From an uncultured bacterium (GTDB lineage: Bacteria > Zixibacteria > MSB-5A5 > CAIYYT01): DNA of 32,613 nt. This document shows, piece after piece, positions 9,878-17,712 of the stretch. The notes under the pieces are model-generated. The model did not search any database. It saw only the letters and a list, made by a program, of their open reading frames with translations, and was not told the DNA's origin. The position numbers and the translations under genes are program-made. Numbering within the stretch: position 1 is the stretch's first letter; each line of letters starts with the position of its first letter. The stretch spans positions 1 through 32,613 of the forward strand of contig CAIYYT010000227.1 in the NCBI GenBank assembly GCA_903930455.1. Direction: 5' to 3'.

Positions 9878-10591
9878 CTAGTATCCCTTTCCTGCTTTCT
9901 TGTGTGGCGGCTTAACATAGCCGATGCCAATTGATATTTGTACACCGGAATAGTCCTTTATTCCGGCGATATCTCCCGAAAAGTTCGTCTTCACGTACTT
10001 AACCATAAAATCCATTTGTATGGTTGGCGAAAGCGGAATCTCAGTGCCGATTGCTGCCCACCAGTTGAAATCAGTCTCTGAACCGATGTTGCCGTCCCAG
10101 TATTGGTATTGTGCCAAACTGTACGTGCCCATAGTTGCGGTTTCTCTGCCGACAATCAGAGCGCCTCCCCCTTCAAGAAAGGGACGGCACTTGAGCGGCA
10201 ACTGATTGCTGAAAGGTGAGAACTTCAGTCCCAGTTGCATCGGATACACCGATGCCTGCCCGATAAAACTTCCAACCAGGACGTCGCCGTCATAGACATC
10301 AAAGCGAATATCCCCTTTGGAATAGCTTCCCAAATTGGCGGACAGCGCCAGAAAATCGAGCAGATAATAGTTAACATATCCTTCGATGTAGAAGATGGTC
10401 TTAGCGGCAAATAGCTTCACATCGCTGTTAGCACGGTCAATATCGTTGTGACTGTTATTAAACAGGCCGAGACGCACACCTATCGAGGTCGTTCCCTTCG
10501 GTTGAACGCCGAACAGATTTGCAGACAGAACAAGTAGCAGCCCCAGCACCATCAAAACACGCTTAGCCAATATACTCCTCCGCCATTTCAA
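9878..10591 (-). CDS. Predicted outer-membrane beta-barrel-like protein of unknown function
   Basis: N-terminal signal peptide 'AKRVLMVLGLLLVLSANLFG', then alternating aromatic/polar beta-strand-like segments ('FYIEGYVNYYLLDFLALSANLGSYSKGD', 'PTIQMDFMVKYVKTNFSGD', 'VQISIGIGYV'). Confidence 0.6.
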   Translation of the reverse strand: MKWRRSILAKRVLMVLGLLLVLSANLFGVQPKGTTSIGVRLGLFNNSHNDIDRANSDVKLFAAKTIFYIEGYVNYYLLDFLALSANLGSYSKGDIRFDVYDGDVLVGSFIGQASVYPMQLGLKFSPFSNQLPLKCRPFLEGGGALIVGRETATMGTYSLAQYQYWDGNIGSETDFNWWAAIGTEIPLSPTIQMDFMVKYVKTNFSGDIAGIKDYSGVQISIGIGYVKPPHKKAGKGY

Positions 10592-11615
10592 TCATGCGGT
10601 CATCCACTTTCTTTAAGCAATATACGGCTGATGTCAATTCCACACCAACGATTTCGTTGCCTCGCAAAGCTACCATCTGACCGAATTTCCCCTCGGCAAT
10701 AAGATCGACCGCCGCCGAACCGTAACGTGTCGCCAGCACCCGATCGTAAGCCGTCGGCGCACCGCCGCGTTGGATATGGCCGAGTATTACCGCCCGGGTT
10801 TCGAATTCCGTACGCCGTTCGATTTCGGGCGCCAGCAGCGTGGATATACCGCCAAGGTGCATGTGACCGAACTGATCAACGTTTGTGTCCTGGACGATCA
10901 GGGTACCATCACTACTGATTCCCTCATCGAAGGAAATCTGAGCGCCTTCGGATACTACCACGATAGAGAAATCCTTTCCGCGGCCGTGACGTCGGCGGAT
11001 CAGATCACAGATCTTCTCGATATTGACCGGACGTTCCGGAATCAAGATGACGTCGCCACCGCCTGCCAAACCGGCATAAAGAGCTATCCACCCCGTGTGA
11101 CGACCCATAACTTCACACACGAGTACGCGATTGTGCGACTCAGCAGTCGTGTGCAGACGGTCAATCGCTTCCATCGCGATGTTCACGGCCGTGTCAAAAC
11201 CGAAGGTCTGGTCGGTACCAGAAAGATCATTATCTATTGTTTTGGGAACGCCGACGAGTTTGATCCCTTGTTCAGAAAGTTTTTGCGCCACGCCAAGAGT
11301 ATCTTCGCCGCCGATAGCAACGAGGCACTCGATGTTGAGCTTCTTCATGTTCTTTGCCAACTGTTCGGCGGTGCCGCCGTCCCGCAACGGATTGGTGCGC
11401 GAGGTTTTTAGAATCGTGCCACCCCGATGCAGAATGCCAGAGACATCGTTGATCCCCAGTAGCTGTATCTTGGTTTCCCCCAGAAGCCCTTTCCAACCTT
11501 CCCGAATGCCGATAATCTCCCAGTGATGCTTATTGATACCTTTACGAACTACTGCACGAATTACGGCATTCAGCCCCGGACAGTCACCACCCCCGGTCAA
11601 GATTCCAACTCTCAA
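10563..11615 (-). CDS. pfkA: 6-phosphofructokinase, probably pyrophosphate-dependent type
   Basis: 'GILTGGGDCPGLNAVIRAVV', 'AIGGEDTLGVA', 'VPKTIDNDLSGTDQTFGFDTA', 'MGRHTGWIA', 'LGHIQRGGAPTAYDR'. TTG start preceded by GGAGGTGA. Confidence 0.95.
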   Translation of the reverse strand: MRVGILTGGGDCPGLNAVIRAVVRKGINKHHWEIIGIREGWKGLLGETKIQLLGINDVSGILHRGGTILKTSRTNPLRDGGTAEQLAKNMKKLNIECLVAIGGEDTLGVAQKLSEQGIKLVGVPKTIDNDLSGTDQTFGFDTAVNIAMEAIDRLHTTAESHNRVLVCEVMGRHTGWIALYAGLAGGGDVILIPERPVNIEKICDLIRRRHGRGKDFSIVVVSEGAQISFDEGISSDGTLIVQDTNVDQFGHMHLGGISTLLAPEIERRTEFETRAVILGHIQRGGAPTAYDRVLATRYGSAAVDLIAEGKFGQMVALRGNEIVGVELTSAVYCLKKVDDRMIEMAEEYIG

Positions 11616-11666
11616 ATTTCACCTCCATGTACTTGCATAAAGCTTTATCGGCAGAGAGGATAGTTC

Positions 11667-13502
11667 TCAGTACAGGCTATCCAGGAGTATGTCCATTTCC
11701 GACACTCTGCCGTTGCGCTCAACCTTGATACGCACATCACTGCCGCGCTTGCCAGTCAACATTCCGTCGACTTCATCTATCGATTTGCCCTTAGTCTTCA
11801 GCCCGTCGATTTCTACAATGATATCCTCAGGCGCCAGAAAGCCGTCTGCGGCATGACCGGGAATCACCCGTCTCACAACGATCTTGCCGTGCTCTTTTCC
11901 CAATTCAACACCCGCCATGTTGCGGAGGGGTGCCGGATTCTGGGAATTCCCCGTCTTCTTTAGATAGACTGTTTCTCGACCATAGTCAAAAGTGACTGTG
12001 AAGGCCTTCAGCACACCCGTGCCGACATTACCGGCCGTATTGCTCCCTGCAAAGAGACCTGTCGGTGTCAATGAGAGGTTGACCAGCAGGCTATCGATCC
12101 TGTTGCCGCAGATATTGATCACCGGAGATAGCCCTACATTCCCTTCAATTGTACCCCCGATGCCGGTGGAAGTGACGGGGCGATAGGCAGAAGTGTCTCT
12201 TAGCAGGTTGTGGGCAAGCACGAAAGGCGTGTGGAAATCGATTGTCGAAGCTGAACCAGTATCAAGACGGAATCTTGCGGCAATTGTATCCTCGACGGTG
12301 GCGTCAACGTAAGGCAGCCGCAGGTCGATGGTCAGCCGGCATGGTTCTCCCCAGGTTGCGTGCGGCTCGATACCGGGACGGTAGATTACCAGACAGTGAT
12401 TGGTGTAGTTGACGCTGATCGCAAAACGGTTGAGTAAGTCATAGCCGATAATTCCATCGATACGCGTCTCAGCCACAGACTCTAACTGAGCAAAATCAAT
12501 TGTCGAACCGAGGAGTCCCAGCAAACGTATCCCGGCGACTTCCAGTGTATCAATTTGATAGACCTCACTAGAGTCAGCTCCACCGACCCCTCGCGCTTCC
12601 GATGTTCCCAGATGCACCAGCCCCATGTCGTTGACCAGTTTTCGATTGATGGCCGTTCCTCCAGCTCCCGAATCGAAAATGAATCGGAATAGTCCTTTGT
12701 CATTGACCGACGCGGAGATATAGATATGGTTTCGCCACAGCTCGAAAGGGACTACCACTGAATCAACGTCCGCCGGAAGTCCCCAGTTGCCTTCGGCCGT
12801 AGCCGCGGGCGCGAAGAGACTATCTGCCAACGCGATATTTACTTTGACGTCGGTTACCGTACTGACTCCAGCCACAAATCCCGCATCCGACATCTCGGTG
12901 GAGCGAAAAGGCATCATCACGCCGTTCACCGGTCGATAGTCGTAGAGGCGCGAATAGAATGTGCCGGCATCAGTCACGATCTTGAACTGCCTGGGCAGAA
13001 ACGTGGCCTGGTCGATATACAGCATTGCCGGTGTGCCATTCCGGGGAGCGATTCTGATTACGTAGCAAAGCGCGCTGTCAACGGTCGCGTTGCTGTCGAC
13101 CAAAGAAATATCGCCGTTGAAGGTAGCGCTGTCGCAGTAGCTCCAGTTTTCGATCGCCATCTCGGTCACGGTCATGCCTTTCATATCGGCGCCCAGCGAG
13201 AGAGTCAGCCCCTGATTGTCGGTGATCCAGCAGTAGTCTCCATTGCAGCCCTGGCTGCTGTTCATCAGCGGTAATGCCACATCAGTGCGATACCGATCCG
13301 GCGCGCGATAGTATGTGACAGTCGTTCCCTTCATTCCGCCCATATTGACTTCTACCGTGATTACGTAAGACCGCAGATTTCGCAGCTTGTCCTTCCCTCC
13401 CAAGGCATCGGTCTGCTTCTGCAAGATCTCCTGTAGAGTCAGTCCGGCGACCGTTGAGCAAGTGAGAGTGGCGAATATGAGTATCAGTTTAAATGTCTTC
13501 AT
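11667..13502 (-). CDS. Secreted protein with LolA-like N-terminal region, two retropepsin-like aspartic protease domains and a C-terminal PDZ domain
   Basis: Signal peptide 'MKTFKLILIFATLTCSTVAG'; 'FRFIFDSGAGGTAIN...IDGIIGYDLLNRF'; 'ARFRLDTGSASTIDFHTPF...GNVGTGVLKAFTVTFDY'; PDZ 'GIVVRRVIPGHAADGFLAPEDIIVEIDGLKTKG'-like C-terminus. Confidence 0.8.
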   Translation of the reverse strand: MKTFKLILIFATLTCSTVAGLTLQEILQKQTDALGGKDKLRNLRSYVITVEVNMGGMKGTTVTYYRAPDRYRTDVALPLMNSSQGCNGDYCWITDNQGLTLSLGADMKGMTVTEMAIENWSYCDSATFNGDISLVDSNATVDSALCYVIRIAPRNGTPAMLYIDQATFLPRQFKIVTDAGTFYSRLYDYRPVNGVMMPFRSTEMSDAGFVAGVSTVTDVKVNIALADSLFAPAATAEGNWGLPADVDSVVVPFELWRNHIYISASVNDKGLFRFIFDSGAGGTAINRKLVNDMGLVHLGTSEARGVGGADSSEVYQIDTLEVAGIRLLGLLGSTIDFAQLESVAETRIDGIIGYDLLNRFAISVNYTNHCLVIYRPGIEPHATWGEPCRLTIDLRLPYVDATVEDTIAARFRLDTGSASTIDFHTPFVLAHNLLRDTSAYRPVTSTGIGGTIEGNVGLSPVINICGNRIDSLLVNLSLTPTGLFAGSNTAGNVGTGVLKAFTVTFDYGRETVYLKKTGNSQNPAPLRNMAGVELGKEHGKIVVRRVIPGHAADGFLAPEDIIVEIDGLKTKGKSIDEVDGMLTGKRGSDVRIKVERNGRVSEMDILLDSLY

Positions 13503-13559
13503 AATCTCCTATTTCCGTCTCAGGTCAGATCGAACCTAAAGAACTACGGACGAATCGAA

Positions 13560-14285
13560 TCAGTTTGCAGTTTCCAAATGGCTTCGAACTCTGACAATTT
13601 CCTCCGGCTCATTGGTGATTATACCACTAACTCCATAGTTGGCCAGCCTAATGGCAGTATCGCCGTCATCAATTGTCCAGACTGCCACATCAAACCCACC
13701 AGCGATCAGTTTGTTGACCACTCGTTCTCGGGCAATTCGCATCGACAAGTGCGCAGCCGCACAGTCGAGTTTTGTCAGCCGATTAACGATGTAGGAACCG
13801 ATATCGAGTTTCATTTTTAGATTGCGCAAGGGACCGAGAATTAGCGCCGTCCTTGTCTGAGGATGCAGGGTCTTCAATCGCGAGAGTATCCGCGAGTTGA
13901 AGGAGGAACAGATGATTTCGGCTCGTTTGGGCGCTCGGGAGATCAGCCGCAGGATGTCCGCTTCAATTCCGGTCGACTTGATATCGAGCACGATTTCGAC
14001 CTTGCCGGCAAATTCTTCGAGGAAATGGTCAAAACGAAGCGGCGGCTCGCTGTCCAGCAACCGGAGTCGGTCAATCTGCCGTGAATGCGTGCGTTGAACA
14101 TAGCCGGAGAAACCAGTCAGACGTCTGAGATGATAATCATGGAAGCAGTAGATTACACCATCTGCCGAGCGGCGCAAATCGACCTCCAGCGAGTCGGCAC
14201 CGGAAGCAACCGCCTTGCGAAAGGCGATCAGACTGTTTTCCGGGTATGCTTGCGACGCGCCCCGGTGAGCGATGATGCGCACCAT
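13560..14285 (-). CDS. Glycerophosphodiester phosphodiesterase family protein
   Basis: 'RIIAHRGASQAYPENSLIAFRKAVASGADSLEVDLRRSADGVIYCFHDYHLRRLTG', 'VAVWTIDD', 'GVSGIITNEPE'. The listed ORF begins at 14303, but ATG 14285 fits the family N-terminus. Confidence 0.92.
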   Translation of the reverse strand: MVRIIAHRGASQAYPENSLIAFRKAVASGADSLEVDLRRSADGVIYCFHDYHLRRLTGFSGYVQRTHSRQIDRLRLLDSEPPLRFDHFLEEFAGKVEIVLDIKSTGIEADILRLISRAPKRAEIICSSFNSRILSRLKTLHPQTRTALILGPLRNLKMKLDIGSYIVNRLTKLDCAAAHLSMRIARERVVNKLIAGGFDVAVWTIDDGDTAIRLANYGVSGIITNEPEEIVRVRSHLETAN

Positions 14286-14323
14286 TTGCCGCGATAATAG
14301 CAAATTGCTGTTGATAATTCAAC
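14286..14323 (-). promoter_or_regulatory. Sigma70-like promoter for the glycerophosphodiesterase gene, placed for a (near-)leaderless transcript
   Basis: On the minus strand TTGAAT (14317-14322), 17 bp, TATTAT (14294-14299), only 8 nt before ATG 14285. Overlapping inverted repeat GTTGA-TAAT-TCAAC at 14310-14323. Confidence 0.55.
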
Positions 14324-14339
14324 AAGAGACTTATATTTT
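14311..14339 (+). promoter_or_regulatory. Candidate promoter for the rml operon, overlapping the divergent promoter
   Basis: TTGATA (14311-14316), 17 bp, TATTTT (14334-14339), about 50 bp upstream of the rmlA ATG at 14393. Confidence 0.45.
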
Positions 14340-14392
14340 ACAGGTAGCTAACTTGTTGCCGGATTTAGTGATTAGGGAGTAGACAGGCTTTT

Positions 14393-15142
14393 ATGAAGGG
14401 CGTTGTACTTGCCGGTGGACTCGGTTCGCGGCTTCACCCGCTGACCAAAGTCACCAACAAACACCTGCTGCCAATCTATGATCGGCCGATGATCCACTAT
14501 CCGATTCGCACGCTGGTCAAAGCCGGCATCACCGACATCATGATCGTAACCGGCGGCCAGCATGCCGGCGAGTTCCTGCGACTTCTGGGGGACGGCAAGG
14601 AGTTTGGCCTGAGCCAGCTTCATTATGCCTATCAGGAAGGGGAAGAGGGCATCGCCAAGGCGCTTTCACTAGCCCGAGCGTTTGTTGGCAGCGACAAAGT
14701 CTGCACGATTTTGGGCGACAATATCCTGCAAGACAATATCGCGCCTCAGGTCAGAACGTTCGCCGGCAGTAGCCTCGGAGCATATCTCTTTCTGAAGGAA
14801 ATCGACGAGCCTCAGCGCTTTGGCGTGGCGGTCTTTGATAATAATCGTCGCCTCCAAGCAGTAGAAGAAAAACCGCAAAATCCCAAGTCGAATTTTGCCG
14901 TCATTGGCGTATACCTGTACGATGCCGGTGTGTTTGATGTCATCGACACACTGAAGCCATCGCAGCGGGGGGAGTATGAGATCACCGACGTTTCCAACTA
15001 TTACATTAGCAAGGGAATTGCCGATTATCATGTAATTACCGGCTGGTGGAGCGACGCGGGCACCTTTGAATCGCTTTATAGAGCCGGCACACTTGTGCGC
15101 GAGGAGGCATTGCGTGATAGGAAAGGCGGAAAAATTGATTGA
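14393..15142 (+). CDS. rmlA: Glucose-1-phosphate thymidylyltransferase (short form, nucleotidyltransferase)
   Basis: 'MKGVVLAGGLGSRLHPLTKVTNKHLLPIYDRPMIHYPI', 'ILGDNI', 'FGVAVFD', 'VEEKPQNPKSNFAVIGVYLYD', 'WWSDAGTFESL'. Confidence 0.92.
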   Translation: MKGVVLAGGLGSRLHPLTKVTNKHLLPIYDRPMIHYPIRTLVKAGITDIMIVTGGQHAGEFLRLLGDGKEFGLSQLHYAYQEGEEGIAKALSLARAFVGSDKVCTILGDNILQDNIAPQVRTFAGSSLGAYLFLKEIDEPQRFGVAVFDNNRRLQAVEEKPQNPKSNFAVIGVYLYDAGVFDVIDTLKPSQRGEYEITDVSNYYISKGIADYHVITGWWSDAGTFESLYRAGTLVREEALRDRKGGKID

Positions 15143-15590
15143 GGGAGTAAAAGTCAAGGAACTTAAGGTTCACTGCGACGAGCGGGGACGGTTATTTGAA
15201 GTATTGCGTTCCGATGAAACCCTATTCACGCACTTCGGGCAGGCCTATATCACGACTTGTTATCCGGGTGTCGTCAAGGCCTGGCACATGCACAAGCAAC
15301 AGACCGATAACTTGTGCGTTATCCGTGGCAATGGCAAACTGGTACTCTTTGATTCGCGAGAGGATTCACCGACCAAAGGCGAGATCAACGAGTTCTTTCC
15401 CTGCGACGAACGACGATTGCTTGTGCAGATTCCGACCGGCGTATATCACGGTTTCAAGAATGTCGGCGCCGGTGAGCTGTTGGTTCTCAACATTCCCACT
15501 TTTCCGTACAGCCCTGATCAACCCGATGAATACAGGTTAGATCCTCACGGCAGCGACATTCTCTACGACTGGTCTCGTAAGGATGGCTAG
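15114..15590 (+). CDS. rmlC: dTDP-4-dehydrorhamnose 3,5-epimerase family (RmlC-like cupin)
   Basis: 'KAWHMHKQQTDNLCVIRGNGKLVLFD', 'IPTGVYHGFKNVG', 'FPYSPDQPDEYRLDPHGSDILYDW'. GTG at 15114 preceded by GAGGAGG (15101-15107) is preferred to the listed Met at 15066 inside rmlA. Confidence 0.82.
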   Translation: MIGKAEKLIEGVKVKELKVHCDERGRLFEVLRSDETLFTHFGQAYITTCYPGVVKAWHMHKQQTDNLCVIRGNGKLVLFDSREDSPTKGEINEFFPCDERRLLVQIPTGVYHGFKNVGAGELLVLNIPTFPYSPDQPDEYRLDPHGSDILYDWSRKDG

Positions 15591-16593
15591 GCGGTTTCTG
15601 ATTTGCGGTGGCTGTGGGTTCATCGGCTCCAGTTTCGTGGAACATCTTTGGCTCAAATATCCTGATAGCGAAATCATTGTTCTCGATGTTCTGACCTATG
15701 CCGGTTCGCTTGACAATCTCGGGGAACTTCACACAGAGAGCCGCCTGCAGTTTCTTGAAGCAGACATCTGCGACATCGGTGCTCTGCCGGGACTCGAAGA
15801 CGTTCAGTTCGATCTCGTCGTAAATTTCGCTGCTGAGACCCATGTCGATCGCTCACTATACTACACTTCGGATTTCGTACGCACAAACGTCTTGGGAACA
15901 GACTCGCTGCTCTCGTTCTGTCGCAAGACCGACAGCCCCATACTGCAGATTTCCACAGATGAGGTCTACGGTCCGGCTCGCGAAAACGAGACGTTCGGCG
16001 AGACCGCGGCACTAAATCCTTCCAGTCCGTATGCCGCCAGCAAAGCTTCCGCTGATCTGCTGGTGATGGCCGCGATCAAAACCTTTGGACAGAAAGCGGC
16101 GATTGTCCGCACGAGCAACAACTATGGGCCGCGCCAGTTTCCGGAGAAGCTCATTCCCTACTTCATATATCTTGCGCGCCAGGGCAAGCCGTTGCCGGTG
16201 TATGGTGATGGCAAGCAACAGCGATCGTGGCTCTATGTCGATGACTTCTGTTCGGCATTACTGAGAGTCGTGGACGATTTCCCGACAGGTGAAATACTCA
16301 ATATCGGCGCAACTCGTGAGTACACCAATCTTGAGGTGGTGCGACAGTTGACCACGATACTTGAGTGCGAAACGCCGGTTAATCATGTTGCTGACCGCCC
16401 GGCACATGACCGTCGCTATCGGATCGATTCGCGGAAATTCGAGCAGCGTTATGGAGGAATCAACGAACGCGATCTTAGCGATGGGCTGAGGCAAACTGTG
16501 GCATGGTATCAATCGCATCCGGAAATTTTTGACCGTCTACGCACACAAGACGTTGCCAATTTCCGGGACAAGCACTATCACAACCGCACATGA
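15583..16593 (+). CDS. rmlB: dTDP-glucose 4,6-dehydratase
   Basis: 'CGGCGFIGSSFVEH', 'DVLTYAGSLDNL', 'NFAAETHVDRSLYYTSDFVRTNVLGT', 'ISTDEVYG', 'SPYAASKASADLLV', 'RTSNNYGPRQFPEKLIP'. Confidence 0.96.
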   Translation: MARRFLICGGCGFIGSSFVEHLWLKYPDSEIIVLDVLTYAGSLDNLGELHTESRLQFLEADICDIGALPGLEDVQFDLVVNFAAETHVDRSLYYTSDFVRTNVLGTDSLLSFCRKTDSPILQISTDEVYGPARENETFGETAALNPSSPYAASKASADLLVMAAIKTFGQKAAIVRTSNNYGPRQFPEKLIPYFIYLARQGKPLPVYGDGKQQRSWLYVDDFCSALLRVVDDFPTGEILNIGATREYTNLEVVRQLTTILECETPVNHVADRPAHDRRYRIDSRKFEQRYGGINERDLSDGLRQTVAWYQSHPEIFDRLRTQDVANFRDKHYHNRT

Positions 16594-17459
16594 CGCAACG
16601 CGTTCTCGTCACCGGCGCCGCCGGACTGCTCGGCTCGCAGATTCTCAAGCAAGCGCCGCCAACGGTGATCGTAGCTGCGACCAGATTCCAGCGACCACTG
16701 CCTGCCGAGTTTACAGGGGAGTCCCACCAACTCGACCTCAGCAATGCAGATTCGGTTGCACACTTGCTCAGCGACAAACGGTTCGATGTCGTAATCAACT
16801 GCGCCGGCGCTTCTGATGTTGACCGTTGCGAAACCGATCACGAATACGCTTTACAGAGCAACGTGTCAATCGTCCGCAACTTCGTGGAAGGCGCACGTAG
16901 AAATTCTTTCCGGTTGTTCGGCTTTTCATCTGACTACGTCTTTGACGGTGTCCACGGCCCCTACGCTGAGTCCGATCGTCCCAATCCGGTCAACTACTAT
17001 GGGCAGACAAAGCTTCTAGCGGAAGAGAGCGTTGCAACAGGCAATCTCGATGCTTGCATGATCCGAGTCTGCTCGCTTTATGCAACCAATCCAACGGCGT
17101 CGAGAAACCTTTACGGGGTAATCCGCGAATCGCTAGCCAGCAATAGGGTTTATCGCGCGGCAGATGACCTATTTTCCAATCCGACGGAAGTCACTGATCT
17201 GGCACAAGCAGTCTGGCACTTGGTCGCAATGCCGAAGCTCCCCAGAGTTCTCCATCTGGCATCACCCGACTACATCTCGCGTTATGATCTGGCGGTGCAA
17301 ATCGCCAAGAAGGTGGGTGCTGATGAGAGGTTGATTGGGCGCGTGAATGTGACTGACCTCGGTCTTCCGGCGCAACGCCCCCGGCGCGCGGGACTCAAAT
17401 CAGATCCCGCATATACATTGTTGGGCAGAGAACTCAGGTCATTTGGTGGGCTTGAATAG
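16590..17459 (+). CDS. rmlD: dTDP-4-dehydrorhamnose reductase
   Basis: 'VLVTGAAGLLGSQIL', 'FDVVINCAGASDVDRCETD', 'SSDYVFDGVHGPYAESDRPNPVNYYGQTKLLAEE', 'PRRAGLKSD'. Confidence 0.9.
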   Translation: MTQRVLVTGAAGLLGSQILKQAPPTVIVAATRFQRPLPAEFTGESHQLDLSNADSVAHLLSDKRFDVVINCAGASDVDRCETDHEYALQSNVSIVRNFVEGARRNSFRLFGFSSDYVFDGVHGPYAESDRPNPVNYYGQTKLLAEESVATGNLDACMIRVCSLYATNPTASRNLYGVIRESLASNRVYRAADDLFSNPTEVTDLAQAVWHLVAMPKLPRVLHLASPDYISRYDLAVQIAKKVGADERLIGRVNVTDLGLPAQRPRRAGLKSDPAYTLLGRELRSFGGLE

Positions 17460-17712
17460 AAGGTTCAAGCCGGGCAACCGTGGCAAGGAACTGTCTCGAC
17501 GCCGAAGTTGTGCCGGCTAGTTTCTTGAATGTGGATCGACGGCCTGAGACAGACCTGAGTCTGGGATCTGCAGACTACTTCGACCTCAGGGAGGAGCAGT
17601 GGACAAGGACTTTATAAGGAATACAGACAGGAAAGGACTAGTCGGGGTTTGTCATGGACAGACCTCGAAAAAGGAATAGTGACGATGTTGAGGATCTAGT
17701 ATTCCCTGTACT

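Noticed and set aside
10770-11411. 213-aa plus-strand ORF opposite pfkA
   Set aside because: Antisense to a well-supported pfkA; no start context or homology-like motifs.
17463-17480. tRNA T-loop-like GGTTCAAGCC
   Set aside because: Flanking bases do not form a T-stem (GAAGG versus CGGGC) and no acceptor or anticodon arm is visible.
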